Of a DNA stretch of 64,000 nucleotides, positions 44,780-55,000 are shown in pieces; within the stretch, counting starts at the first letter, position 1, and each line of letters opens with the position of its first letter. This DNA is from Elephas maximus indicus (lineage: Eukaryota > Chordata > Mammalia > Proboscidea > Elephantidae), in NCBI RefSeq assembly GCF_024166365.1, contig NC_064822.1, forward strand, positions 108,372,823 to 108,436,822, given 5' to 3'. Both the position numbers and the translations under genes were made by a program. The notes beneath the pieces are model-generated. The model made no database searches, was not told the DNA's origin, and was given only the letters and a program-made list of their open reading frames with translations.

Positions 44780-44832
44780 TGAAAACCCTGGTGGCATAGT
44801 GGCTGAGAGCTACGGCTGCTAACCAAAAGGTC
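44780..44832 (+). repeat. AfroSINE-type SINE, 5' half, interrupted
   Basis: Head AAAACCCTGGTGGCATAGTGG and CTAACCAAAAGGTC, breaking exactly in the GGTC before the B-box region. The rest of the element is at 45329-45437. Confidence 0.9.
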
Positions 44833-45328
44833 ATGTCATGGATTGGATTATGTCCCCCAAAAAATGTGTGTATCACTTGGGCTGGGCCATGATTCCTGGT
44901 ATTGTGTGACTTTCCCATATGTTGTTAATCCTGCCTCTACAATGTTAATGAGGAAGGATGGGCGGCAGTTGTGTTGGTGAGGCAGGACTCAACCTACAGG
45001 ATTGGATTGTGTCTTGAGGCAATCTCTTGAAATATAAAAGAGAAGCAAGCAGAGAGACAGGGGACCTCATACCACCAATAAAGCAGCATCAGGAGCAGAG
45101 TGCCTCCTTTGGACCCGGAGTCCCTCTGCCTGAGAAGCTCTTCAACCAGGGGGAGATTGAGGACGAGGACCTTCCTCTAGACCCGACAAAAAGAGAAAGC
45201 CTTCCCCTGGAGCTGACACCCTGAATTTGGACTTGTAAACCTACTAGACTGTGAGAGAATAAATTTCTCTTTGTTAAAGCCATTCACTTGTGGTATTTCT
45301 GTTACAGCAGTACTAGATGCCTAAGATG
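44833..45328 (+). mobile_element. Solo LTR-like element (MaLR/ERVL style) inside a SINE
   Basis: About 496 bases, bounded by GGTC at 44829-44832 and again at 45329-45332, between the halves of one SINE. It starts ATGTCATGGATTGGATTATG and ends GATGCCTAAGATG. Internally it has GGCTGGGCCATGATTCC and a poly(A) signal AATAAA at 45258-45263, followed by TTTGTTAAAGCC, a layout like ERVL/MaLR LTRs. There is no internal retroviral gene. The open frame at 45027-45224 is not protein-like that I recognise. Confidence 0.6.
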
Positions 45329-45437
45329 GGTCGGCAGTTCAAATCCACCAGGCACTCCTTGAAACCATATGGAACAGATCTGCTCTGTCCTATAAGGTTG
45401 CTATGAATCGGAATCGACTCCATGGCAACAGGTTTCA
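45329..45437 (+). repeat. AfroSINE-type SINE, 3' half
   Basis: Continues the element of 44780-44832: GGTCGGCAGTTCAAATCC (B box), GGCACTCCTTGAAACC, tail CTATGAATCGGAATCGAC. Confidence 0.92.
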
Positions 45438-45645
45438 ACGGGTTAACTATATATATACATGAACTCTATCTGAAAGGAATCACGAGAAAATGTGATATTA
45501 GTTGCCCTCTGGGAGAGAAACTGGGTGACTGGGGAGGAAGGAAGCCCTTTTGTATTTTTTAATTGTATACAATGTGCATTTATTACCTCTTTAAAAACAA
45601 AAAAAAAAGTTTAAAAATTTTAGCTATGTTTGATAGGAAAGCTAT
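45438..45645 (+). repeat. Old L1 3' terminal remnant, right part
   Basis: ACATGAACTCTATCTGAAAGG, TGTATACAATGTGCATTTATTACC and an A-rich end match the tail of old L1 elements; probably continues the piece at 44240-44560. Confidence 0.6.
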
Positions 45646-45852
45646 TGTTGTTAGTTGCCGTCGAGTCAAGTCGATTCTGATTCATGGCGAGCCCCTGTGT
45701 CCAGAGTAGAATGGTTCCATTGGGTTTTGCAGGCTGTGAGCTTTCAGAAGCAGATCACAAGGCCTGTCTTCCGAGACATGTCTGGGTAGGTTCTGACCGC
45801 CAAGCTTTTGGCCAGTAATCAAGCGCTTAATAGTTTGCACCACCCCGGCCGC
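45646..45852 (-). repeat. AfroSINE-type SINE (type C), antisense
   Basis: TTGTTGTTAGTTGCCGTCGAG, GAAGCAGATCACAAGGCC, a diverged head and CACCACCCCGGCCG end. Confidence 0.92.
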
Positions 45853-45889
45853 CTTTGACAGAAATCTAGTATTGTCAAAAGAACTGGTC

Positions 45890-46020
45890 CAGAAGTTAGC
45901 GCACCACTTTCATGGCTTGCTATGTAACCTTGGGCAAATTGTACATCCATAAAGTAAGGATTTTAATACCCGCCTCACAGGATTAATGGAGGATTGGGAG
46001 GTGATGAATCACCAGGTCTG
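45890..46020 (+). repeat. MIR SINE fragment
   Basis: CTTGCTATGTAACCTTGGGC, ATAAAGTAAGGATTTTAATACC, CTCACAGGATTAATGG. Confidence 0.7.
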
Positions 46021-46103
46021 CCCTAAGAAATGTCAGCCTCCCTCCTTGCTGAGTTTCCTCATCTACGTGAGAATTAAATTTCCAGCTCTTATCTTTGTTT
46101 AAA

Positions 46104-46327
46104 GGAGCCCTGGTGGTGCAGTGGTTAAGCACTCGACTGCTAACTGAAAGGTCGGCAGTTTGAACCCACCAACCGCTCCACAGGAGAAAGATGCGACCGT
46201 CTGCTTCCATAAAGATTTACAGCCTTAGAAATCCTATGGGGCAGTTCTGCTCTGTGCTATAGGGTCACTATGAGTCAGAATAGACTCCACAGCAATGCGT
46301 GTGGTTTTTGTTTTTGTTTTTGGGGGG
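46104..46327 (+). repeat. AfroSINE-type SINE (type B), well preserved
   Basis: The best-preserved long form. Head GGAGCCCTGGTGGTGCAGTG and GGTTAAGCACTCGACTGC, B box GTTTGAACCC, GCTCCACAGGAGAAAGATGC, AAAGATTTACAGCCTTAG, GGGGCAGTTCTGCTCTG, tail and TTTTTGTTTTTG end. Flanks TATCTTTGTTTAA (left) and TATCTTGTTTAA (right) differ by one base. Confidence 0.95.
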
Positions 46328-46362
46328 GTATCTTGTTTAAGATTACATGGTAACTAGTTAAC

Positions 46363-46548
46363 CAGTTGCCTTCAGGTAAATTCCAACTCATGGCAACCTC
46401 GTGTGTCAGAGTGGAACTGTACTCCCTAGGGTTTTCAGTGGCTGATTTTTCAAAAGTAGATGACCAAGCCTTTCTTCTGAGGTACCACTGGGTGGACTCA
46501 AACCACCAACCTTTCGATGAGCAGCCTACCCACACCCGGGGACTACTT
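46363..46548 (-). repeat. AfroSINE-type SINE (type C), antisense
   Basis: CAGTTGCCTTCAGGTAAATTCC, GTGTGTCAGAGTGGAAC, CAAAAGTAGATGACCAAGCC, GGTGGACTCAAACCACC. Confidence 0.92.
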
Positions 46549-47883
46549 GGTCATGAGGGAAGGAAAGAAGGGAGGAAGAGATGGAGGGACAGAGGGAGGA
46601 AATGGAAGGAAAGGGAATTCTACCCGGAGCTGTGCCTGCCTTTCCCTGAGCAAACACCCAGGGTGTGGAAACTCCTGGTGGGCCAGCACACCCACCGCCC
46701 AGGGGCAGGACCTTGATAAGGTAGCTGGCTTCAGGCAGGATTGGGTGGGGCATAATTAAAAATATTGACTCGGGGCCCCAGTGGGAGCGGTCCCTCTCAC
46801 CAGATGCTGCCTCTGCCCGGGGCTCTAACACCACCCCCAGGCTCCTGGCGAGAGTCAGACGTGAGCAGGTGGCAGAAGGCAGGTCTTGTTTTATGAAATT
46901 CTTGTTCACGGTGGCGATAAAAATTAATTTCTTACTGTGAGCCACTGCTAAAATAGTTGGAGAGCCACAGCTCTAGGTAATGTTGTTGTTAGTTTTATCA
47001 CCGAAGAGTGAAGTCCTTTATTGTAACAGTGTCCAGAGCCCTGGCTCTTTCGAGGGACTAGATGGGAGGGGGTGGGAGGTAGAAGCCTGGACTTAGTCTG
47101 AGAGCTCCATGAAGGTGGATAACAAGAGGGGTAGGGAGATGGGCCGGTATTAGCGGGAGGTCAGGGGCTGGGAAGCTAAGGGCCCAGGATTGGAACTCCT
47201 GGAGGGGGCCCTGCAGCCGGGCTAGACCTGTGCTCCCTATACCAGGCTGACTCCACCCACCACACACTCTGCTCATGTTTCTGGACTCTTCTTCCTTATT
47301 GAAATGCCTCATCTCAGTCACACCCAGGGGCTTGTCCATGCTTAGTCCAGGGCTAAGGGACCACCGTATCTGCGTGGACCTTAGTGCTGGAGGCAATGGA
47401 GCAGGAGTGTTGGGGATGTCCGGCTCCATCCAGCTGTATCCTAACCCTCCACTCTTGCCCTAAAGCTTGGAGCTTCTGTGTTTCAACAAAGATAGGCAAA
47501 CCCCTTATTCACACACCTCATGAAATCTGTACACACCCATCTCACTATAATACACCTACACGTGCAAATACAGAACGTATACACACCCTTTACACACACA
47601 AGCCCTCTACAGGATATAAATTCAGCAAGTGAAAGGGCCGAAGAGCCAGGTAGGGTGGGTGTGACTGTGAGTGGAGCATGGAAAAGCCCACTCATCAAGG
47701 TCAGGTCCTCTACTATCTTGGCTTCTAGAACTTGTGGTGTGACACACACAGTTGCTGAGAGTGGACTCTGAACATTTGAATGATGGGAAAACCAGGACTC
47801 CTTGGTCCCTGGCTAAAAATGAAGATGGTGAAAAGACATCTCTGACCACAAAAAGAAGCCACGTGTGTGGCTGAAGAGAAGTA
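46549..47883. other. Unique sequence
   Basis: GGA-rich 46555-46610, then unique sequence with no recognised exon or repeat. Confidence 0.35.
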
Positions 47884-48088
47884 GTTTGTTGTTGTGTGCT
47901 GTCAAGTAGATTCTGACTCATAACAACCTTCCGCGACAGAGCAGAACTGTCCCATTGGGTTTCCTAGGATGTAATTTTTACAGGAGCAGATTGCCAAGTC
48001 TTTCTCCTCTGGACCCTCTGGGTGGGTTCAAACTGCTGATCTTTCAGTTAACAGCCAAGTGCATAACCATTGCACCACCAGGGCTCCT
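47884..48088 (-). repeat. AfroSINE-type SINE (type B), antisense
   Basis: TTGTTGTTGTGTGCTGTCAAG, TGTAATTTTTACAGGAGCAG, GGGTGGGTTCAAACTGC, CACCACCAGGGCTCC. A perfect 12-base target duplication TGAAGAGAAGTA is at 47872-47883 and 48089-48100. Confidence 0.95.
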
Positions 48089-48100
48089 TGAAGAGAAGTA

Positions 48101-48345
48101 CAGGCTTGGGAATTAGACAGTCCTGGGTTCGAATCCCAATTCTGCCACTTTCTAGTTGAGCAAATTACTTGGTCTCTCCGAGCCTGCAAGTAGTCCTAAT
48201 ACCAACCTCCTATAAACTCAGGAAAATAAACTAAACTCTTTGATAATACTGTCTAGAACCTACTCTACCTTCCTCAAAGGGTTTATTGTGTAGATGAATT
48301 GAAATGGGGTATTTGAGAGCTTGTTATAAACTATAAAGCGCTGTG
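48101..48345 (+). repeat. MIR SINE
   Basis: Sense MIR: GTCCTGGGTTCGAATCCC, CTGCCACTTTCTAGTTGAGC, TTACTTGGTCTCTCCGAGCC, ATTGTGTAGATGAATTG. Confidence 0.85.
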
Positions 48346-48467
48346 TACAGGCGAGAGGCTGCTGTGACAGGTGTGGACATTTATAGCAATGGCCAAGGGG
48401 TCATCCGGGATTCAACACAGAAGTCTCTTGAGAAGAGCCTGGAGGAGGCCAGGCTTCCCTCCTTAGA

Positions 48468-48481
48468 GCCCTCTGCTGGCC
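48468..48481 (-). promoter_or_regulatory. Candidate CTCF site downstream of KRT8
   Basis: Minus strand GGCCAGCAGAGGGC matches the CTCF core CCASYAGRKGGC exactly. It lies about 100 bases beyond the KRT8 poly(A) signal. Binding is not proven by the motif. Confidence 0.5.
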
Positions 48482-48583
48482 CTTCCCAGCTTCTGCGGTC
48501 CCAGGAAAAGTCCTCCTGACCACCTCCCTCTCCCGTACCCGGGGACAATATCTGCACTCACAGCAAGGTGGGTTGGCTCAGGC

Positions 48584-48589
48584 TTTATT
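48584..48589 (-). terminator. KRT8: KRT8 poly(A) signal
   Basis: AATAAA on the minus strand (CCAAAATAAAGCC context), about 215 bases after the stop codon. Cleavage is expected near 48560-48575, giving a short 3'UTR. Confidence 0.85.
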
Positions 48590-48800
48590 TTGGAAAAAAA
48601 CAATTGGTTTTAGTTGGGGTCATGGGCAAGAGAGGGTACTCCAAGCAGTAGACTCCCCCGGCAGAGTGGGCTGAGGGCTGGGCTGAGGGCTTAGCCAAGC
48701 CTCAGGTCTCCTGTTCCCTACACACCCCTGCACAGCTCCTTCCCGAAAGCTCCAGGGCAGCCAGGGGTAGGTGTAGGCTGGGATGGGCCACAGTGGCCAT

Positions 48801-49000
48801 TCACTTGGGCAAGACATCAGAAGACTCGGACACCAGCTTCCCATTACGGGTCTCAATCTTCTTCACAACCACAGTCTTGGTGGAGCCGGTATGGGTGAAG
48901 GAGCCAGGGCCTCCGCCAGAGCCGAAGCTAGACTGGAAGGAGCTCAGGCCGTAGTTGAGGCCAGGGCTTGTAAGGCCCCCATAGGCCGAGCCCAGCACAC
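48801..49000 (-). CDS. KRT8: KRT8 exon 9 (coding part)
   Basis: 200 bases to stop TGA at 48803-48801: [20 protein letters not shown] to the invariant-looking end [21 protein letters not shown]. Acceptor CAG at 49001-49003. Confidence 0.95.
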
Positions 49001-52000
49001 CTGATCAGGGACAGAGGCAGCCACATGAGGGGGGGGCCTCCCTGCACCAGGCCCCACGGCCCCTCTCTGCTCACTCCCTACACGGCCCCCAAGGATGGGG
49101 AATCTAGCCCAGGTCTGCTAGGTTCACTGCTCCAGAATGTCGAGGGAAACCAGGGGCAGGGTGGGAAAGAGCTTCAGTATTAGCTATGTGACCTTGGGCA
49201 AGTCATTTAATTGGACCTCAGCTTCCTCTTCTGTAAAAACAGGGAAATTTACAAGGGCTGTATAAATACTAAATAAAATAAAGCACGTGAAGTACTTTAC
49301 ACTGCACCTGGCACCAAACCCAACCCAAATCCATCACTGTCAAGTCGATTCCAACTCATAGTGACCCTACAGGACAGAATACAACGGCCCCATAAGGTTT
49401 CCAAGGAGCAGCTGGTGGATTTGAACTGCTGACCTTTTCGGATAGCAGCCATAGCACACTGTAGCTCTAAGCCACTGTGCCACCAGGGCACAGAGTTACC
49501 ATTTAGTTGGGTGCTTTCTATTGTTAACTATATGATTTGGGTCTTGGGTATGTCCCCCATTACCCTGGAATTCCCAAAAACAAGGATCCTGCTCCTTCTC
49601 ATGGACTTCCTCCTCAACTGCCAAGGTCACTGGACAAGCAACTGAGCACAGCGCCCCCAGAACACGCCTGCCTGCTGGAGAACAGATGCAGGCCCTACCC
49701 TCCCGCTTCCATCCCACAGAGCCCGGGACGCTCACCGGAGTAGCCACTGGTGGTCTTTGTGTGGATGCTCATGTTCTGCATCCCAGACTCCAGCCTGTAC
49801 CCAAAAGACACATGGGACGTCAGGATAAACTGAGCCCTTCTTATCCCAGGACAACAGGACCAAAGTTCCCAGGGGAGACCACCAACCCCTGCTCACACCA
49901 GGTCCCAGGCATGGGCACCAGGGCCAGCATCAGAGATCCCCATCCTCACCGGCTCTCCTCGCCCTCCAGGAGCTTGCGGTAAGTTGCGATCTCGATGTCC
50001 AGGGCCAGCTTGACGTTCATCAGCTCCTGGTACTCACGCAGCTGCCGCGCCATGTCCTGCTTGGCTCGCTGCAGGGCAGCCTCCAGCTCAGCCAGCTTGT
50101 TCTGGGCATCCTTAATGGCCAGCTCTCCACGCTGCTCAGCGTCAGCGATGGCAGCCTCCAGGGAAGCCCTCTGTGGGGGTAGGGGGACAGGTAAGCAGGT
50201 AGGAGGATATCTGATGTGCCTCCTCCCCTGTGCCCATTTCCTCTTCCTTAGGGTCATTATTCCCTGACCCAGACTAACCCCACCCAGCTCAAAGAAAACA
50301 AGGGAAGTGAGGCTCAGAAAGCTGAGTAAGAATGGAGAACTATGGTGGGTGGCTTCCAGGCACTTCCCCACACAAACCTCTCACCTGTGACACTACACGG
50401 CATCATCCCCACCTTAACTGGACTAGATCTCCAGTTCCTAGACTTTTTTAAAGCATCAGAACCCAATCTCATCCTGACATATAAGACAGATAAAACAAAG
50501 CAGAGTTGGGGGAGTCATTCTGGACCTCAACCTACCTTCCCAACCTCCTTCCACCTTTGTCATGGCCCCAGGGACTGCCTTAGCACTGGTCACCTTCCCA
50601 GGAACAGTCTAAGAAGTTGTGCTGTAGCTCTCACCTCTAATTTCCAAACTCTGGTCTAGGATTCCTGCCCCTGGCCCCCAGCCCCCTCACTCCTTCCTAC
50701 ATTATCTTCTCTCACCCACATGTGTTCCAGGGTCCTCTCCCACACCCAGGCTAGTCTAGTCCGTACCTGGCCTTTGAGTGCCTCGATCTCAGCCTGAATC
50801 CGGCTGATATTCCGGTTCATCTCGGAGATCTCAGTCTTCGTACGACGAAGGTCATCCCCGTGCTTCCCAGCCAGTGTCTGCAGCTCCTCATACTGCAGTG
50901 AGAGACAAGGAGTGAGGCCTGAGGGATGGCCCCCTGAAGCCCAAGATGCCTTCTACCCAAAGGAAAGTACCCACTCTGCCAGGTCACCTTGCCCACCCCC
51001 CCCCCCATACACACCCCACTAAAGACCTTCTAGGTCTTCAAGCACAGGGAATCCAGCATCCAGCCGGCAGGTTTAGCAAAGTTTGAAATCCTGCTCCCTC
51101 CCTGTGACCAGGGCATAGGTGTGGCCAGAGTAGGGAGGGGGTAGCCTAGGAACAAATGACTCTGCTCTTCACCTTGATCTGATACATGCTCTCAGCCTCG
51201 GCCCGGCTGCGGTTGGCGATCTCCTCATACTGGGCCTTGACCTCGGCGATGATGCCATCCATGTCCAGGGAGCGGCTGTTGTCCATGGACAGCACCACAG
51301 ACGTGTCCGAGATCTGGGCCTGCAGCTCACGGATCTCCTGTCATGTGGAGGAAGTGGTGAGACTCTGTCCCTGCCTACAAGGAACCCCCTTTTGCAGAAG
51401 GGCCTTCCTTAAGGAATAGGACAGGACAACTAAAGGATAAGTCAGGGCAGCAAAGGAGAGAAGCAGGTGGAAGTCAGGGCTGGGGAGAAGGCAAAGTTCC
51501 TGAAGAAGGAAGATGGGTCAAAAGACCTGGAACATGGAGGGAGGTAAAAATGAAATGAAGCAAGGATAAAAGAAAGCCTGGCTTTGGGTGAGGAGCCAAA
51601 GGGAAAGAGTCCATCCATCCTCTCAGCTACCAATACTAAGTCCACAGAGGGATCCAATGTGGCCCAAAGATTAGGAACAAAGGCTCTAGGGACAAGAGTG
51701 GGCCTGGGTTTGCAGCAGGGTCACCACTTTCTGCATGATGACCCTGGACAGTTTGTTTCACTTCTCTGAGCTTGCTTCCTCATCTGTGAGATGGAGAAAT
51801 ACCCATCCCTCATACAGGGGGACAGAGCATGTAGGATACCTATGCTGGGCTAGTATTGGTAGCTGTGATTATTTGTGGTGGGCCCTTTTCTATTGGTGTG
51901 CTGTGCCCAAGGGTAAAAGGGCTGACTCCCCAGCCCCAACAAACATACCTCTTCATACAGTTGCCTAAGGAAGTTAATCTCGTCGGTCAGCCCTTCCAGG

Positions 52001-55000
52001 CGGGACTCCAGCTCTACCTTGTTCATATAAGCTTCATCCACATCCTGGGGGATGAGGGTGAGAGGGAGCATGAGCTGAGTGCCCACACTCAGTCCCAACC
52101 CAGCGGCTCCCCATTGTCCACCCAACAGCCTAGACTTCAGGACCTTATAGCTAACTGTCTTCCCCACCCCTACCTTGGGCCCAGTCCTCTGCCCCATAGC
52201 AACCCCAGCCCAACACCTTCACATCTTCTTGCTGAAACACACCCTCCTCCTCCTTTTCCTCCTTCAGAAAGCCTTTTATGGCCAGACATCTAATTCTACT
52301 GCTCCATTTTATTAACCATGTCCCAATATCAATGTCCAGAATTCTGTCCAGATGCACCTAGTTACCTCCCTGTTCTTCTCTACTTTTCTATGCTATGTAC
52401 CCAGAAGACACTCAAATGTTGAAATAAATGTATTTGTTCCACTGCTTGGAAACATTTAGGGGCGGAGCCCAGAATGCCTTCTTAGTCTGAGTCTCTAAGC
52501 CCCAGCCTCCATGTCTGGTTGAGGATATGGGTACTCCCTCACCTTCTTGATGAGAACAAATTCATTCTCCATTTCTGTTCGCTTATTGATCTCATCCTCG
52601 TACCTGGTGATGAAACAACTTAGAATCAGAGAATGAAGGCAAAGGCGAGGTTGCCCTGGGTCTCTTGAAAGGGGAAGGGGACATGAATATCTATAAAACC
52701 CAGTTCGTAGAGGATACAGGATATCAGAGAGCTGATTCTTCTGCCCCTGCCAGCTGCCCCCTCCCTGCCCCTCACACTATTGTCAGCCAGTGGGTAGGCC
52801 TGGAGCAAGAAATCTCTCTCCATGTCCATGAATCCCGTTGTATTGGATATATCGGGAGAGTTAGAAGCGGGAACTGACATAGACCTCAGACAGAACTTTC
52901 TGGGGTTTGCTGGAGATCAGGGGTCATGAATAAATAGGGGTCAGGGATGTAAGTGTAAAATTGTCTCTCCCATCTTAGGTTTAGTATATAAACATTACCA
53001 TATAATTTATTGTCTAAATACAGGCAGTTCTGATATTGAAAGGGATGCTATTAACAATTTCTCTGGGATAATGGGTGTAAACGTAGACTGCCCTGAGCAC
53101 ACCCAGTGATATGGTCACCCTAATTACATAGGACTACATTACCCAAAAGTAGAGGGCCATTGGGACTTTGGCCTCTGGTCCCAAGGGACAAGGCAGGATG
53201 ACCTCAGGTCGGGGAGGGGGAGTAGCTCACTTATTCTTGAAGTCCTCCACCAGCCCCTGCATGTTGCCCAGCTCTGCCTCCAGCTTCAGTTTCTCCTGGC
53301 CCAGCGTCTCCAGCTGCCGCCTAAGGTTGTTGATGTAGCTCTCGAACATACTGTCCATGTTGCTCCGAGATGTCTTCTGCTGCTGCAGAAGGCTCCACTT
53401 GGTCTCCAGCATCTTGTTCTGCTGCTCCAGGAACCGCACCTGCATAGGGGAGGAGGGAGCAAGGAGGTCCACATCAGGCCGGGGCTCAGAGACTGGAGTG
53501 GGGGACACACTTGGAAACTGTACATTCTGTCTCTTTCTCTAATCCACTCCCCAAGCAGTGAGGTCCCTGGAACCCAGCAACCTGGTTAGCTGTTTTGGGA
53601 GGATCACCCATGACCTGGGGGAGACAGTATAATGAGGGGGTAGGGAGCCATGCCCCTCCAACGCTGGAAGGGGTGGGAAGCATGGTTGGAAGGGGACAGT
53701 TAGGGGACTTACATTGAAGCTGTGTTTGCCTAGCAAACAGGTCTTAATACTTAGATTGTCTATTACACACCAAAAAAATAGCTAAGTTTTCTAAGGTTGC
53801 TTTTATTTACACTCATATAAGACTGAAAAAAGAAAACTTAGGTTGTCCATATCAAATAAAATTATCATTATTATTTGGAGTGACTCTGAGGGACTCGTGG
53901 AGATTATAGGGAAGCTTTATCCAACACTTTGTCTAAAGAACACTGGACAGGAGGCCTAGGTCCTGGCCAAACACTGCTACTAACCTGTGCCACATGACCT
54001 TGAGTTGCCTCCCCTCTGTGAGCCTGGCCTCCTCAACCCTGCAATGGCCTAGAGGAACTCAAACAGCCCCTTTTGGGAGCCCCGTTTCTGTACAGAAGTC
54101 ACTCTCAGCTGAGGAAGAAGTTAAGAGGCCTGAGAGGTCTGTCTGTAAACTGAAGGCTCCTCCCTCCTCCCCACAGCAGTGTCTCTGAGATTCTTCAGGA
54201 TCTGCTGGAGACTGTCTAAAAGGCAAAGAAGGCCTGGGACAGGTCTCCTACCCCCTGCCCTACCCTTGAATCCACAGCCCTCCCCTTCTGCCCCAAACAC
54301 AAAGGTCCTGGGTTCATTGGGCTCAAACAATCCAGATCTTAGGATGAAATTAGGGCATGTTAGATGGGACATTTATAAAAGAAAGAATAGACTAATTCCA
54401 AGATGGAGAATGTTTTGTATTTTGTTTTCAACCAACCCAAAGTTGTAATTTTTTTTTAATTGGGTGGACTTGGAAGAGAAGGATGTTTTAAGGGTACAGC
54501 CTAGATCCCACAACCCTCCCCCCTCTCTAAATCTCTCTCTTCTTCAGGTCATTCTGTGTCCCCCAATAATAAAAATGATAGTGATTATAACAGCTAGCTC
54601 TAATGGATTATTTAATATGAGCCAAGACCACTAAACACTTTACATGCATTATATTGTTGAATAGGCAAAAACGCATTGATCTAGGGACTATTACGCCCAT
54701 TTTATAGAGGAGAAAAATCAGACTTAGTTAGGTAACCAGGTAGGAAACAGGGGAGCCATGTGTGAACTGGAATTTGGACTCCAGGTCTTAACTACTGACT
54801 GTGAGAACCCCAGAGCTAGTACAGTGCACTCGAGATGTAAAATCAAGAGTGCTTAGAGAAAACATTCTGCATCCCACTTTGGTGAGTGGCGTCTGGGGTC
54901 TTAAATGCTAGCAAGCGGCCATCTAAGATGCATCAATTGGTCTCAACCCACCTGGAGCAAGGAGAATGGAGAACACCAAAGACACAAGGTAATTATGAGC

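Noticed and set aside
45027-45224. 65-residue open frame in the LTR-like element
   Set aside because: It lies in an LTR-like element and matches no retroviral or other protein I recognise.
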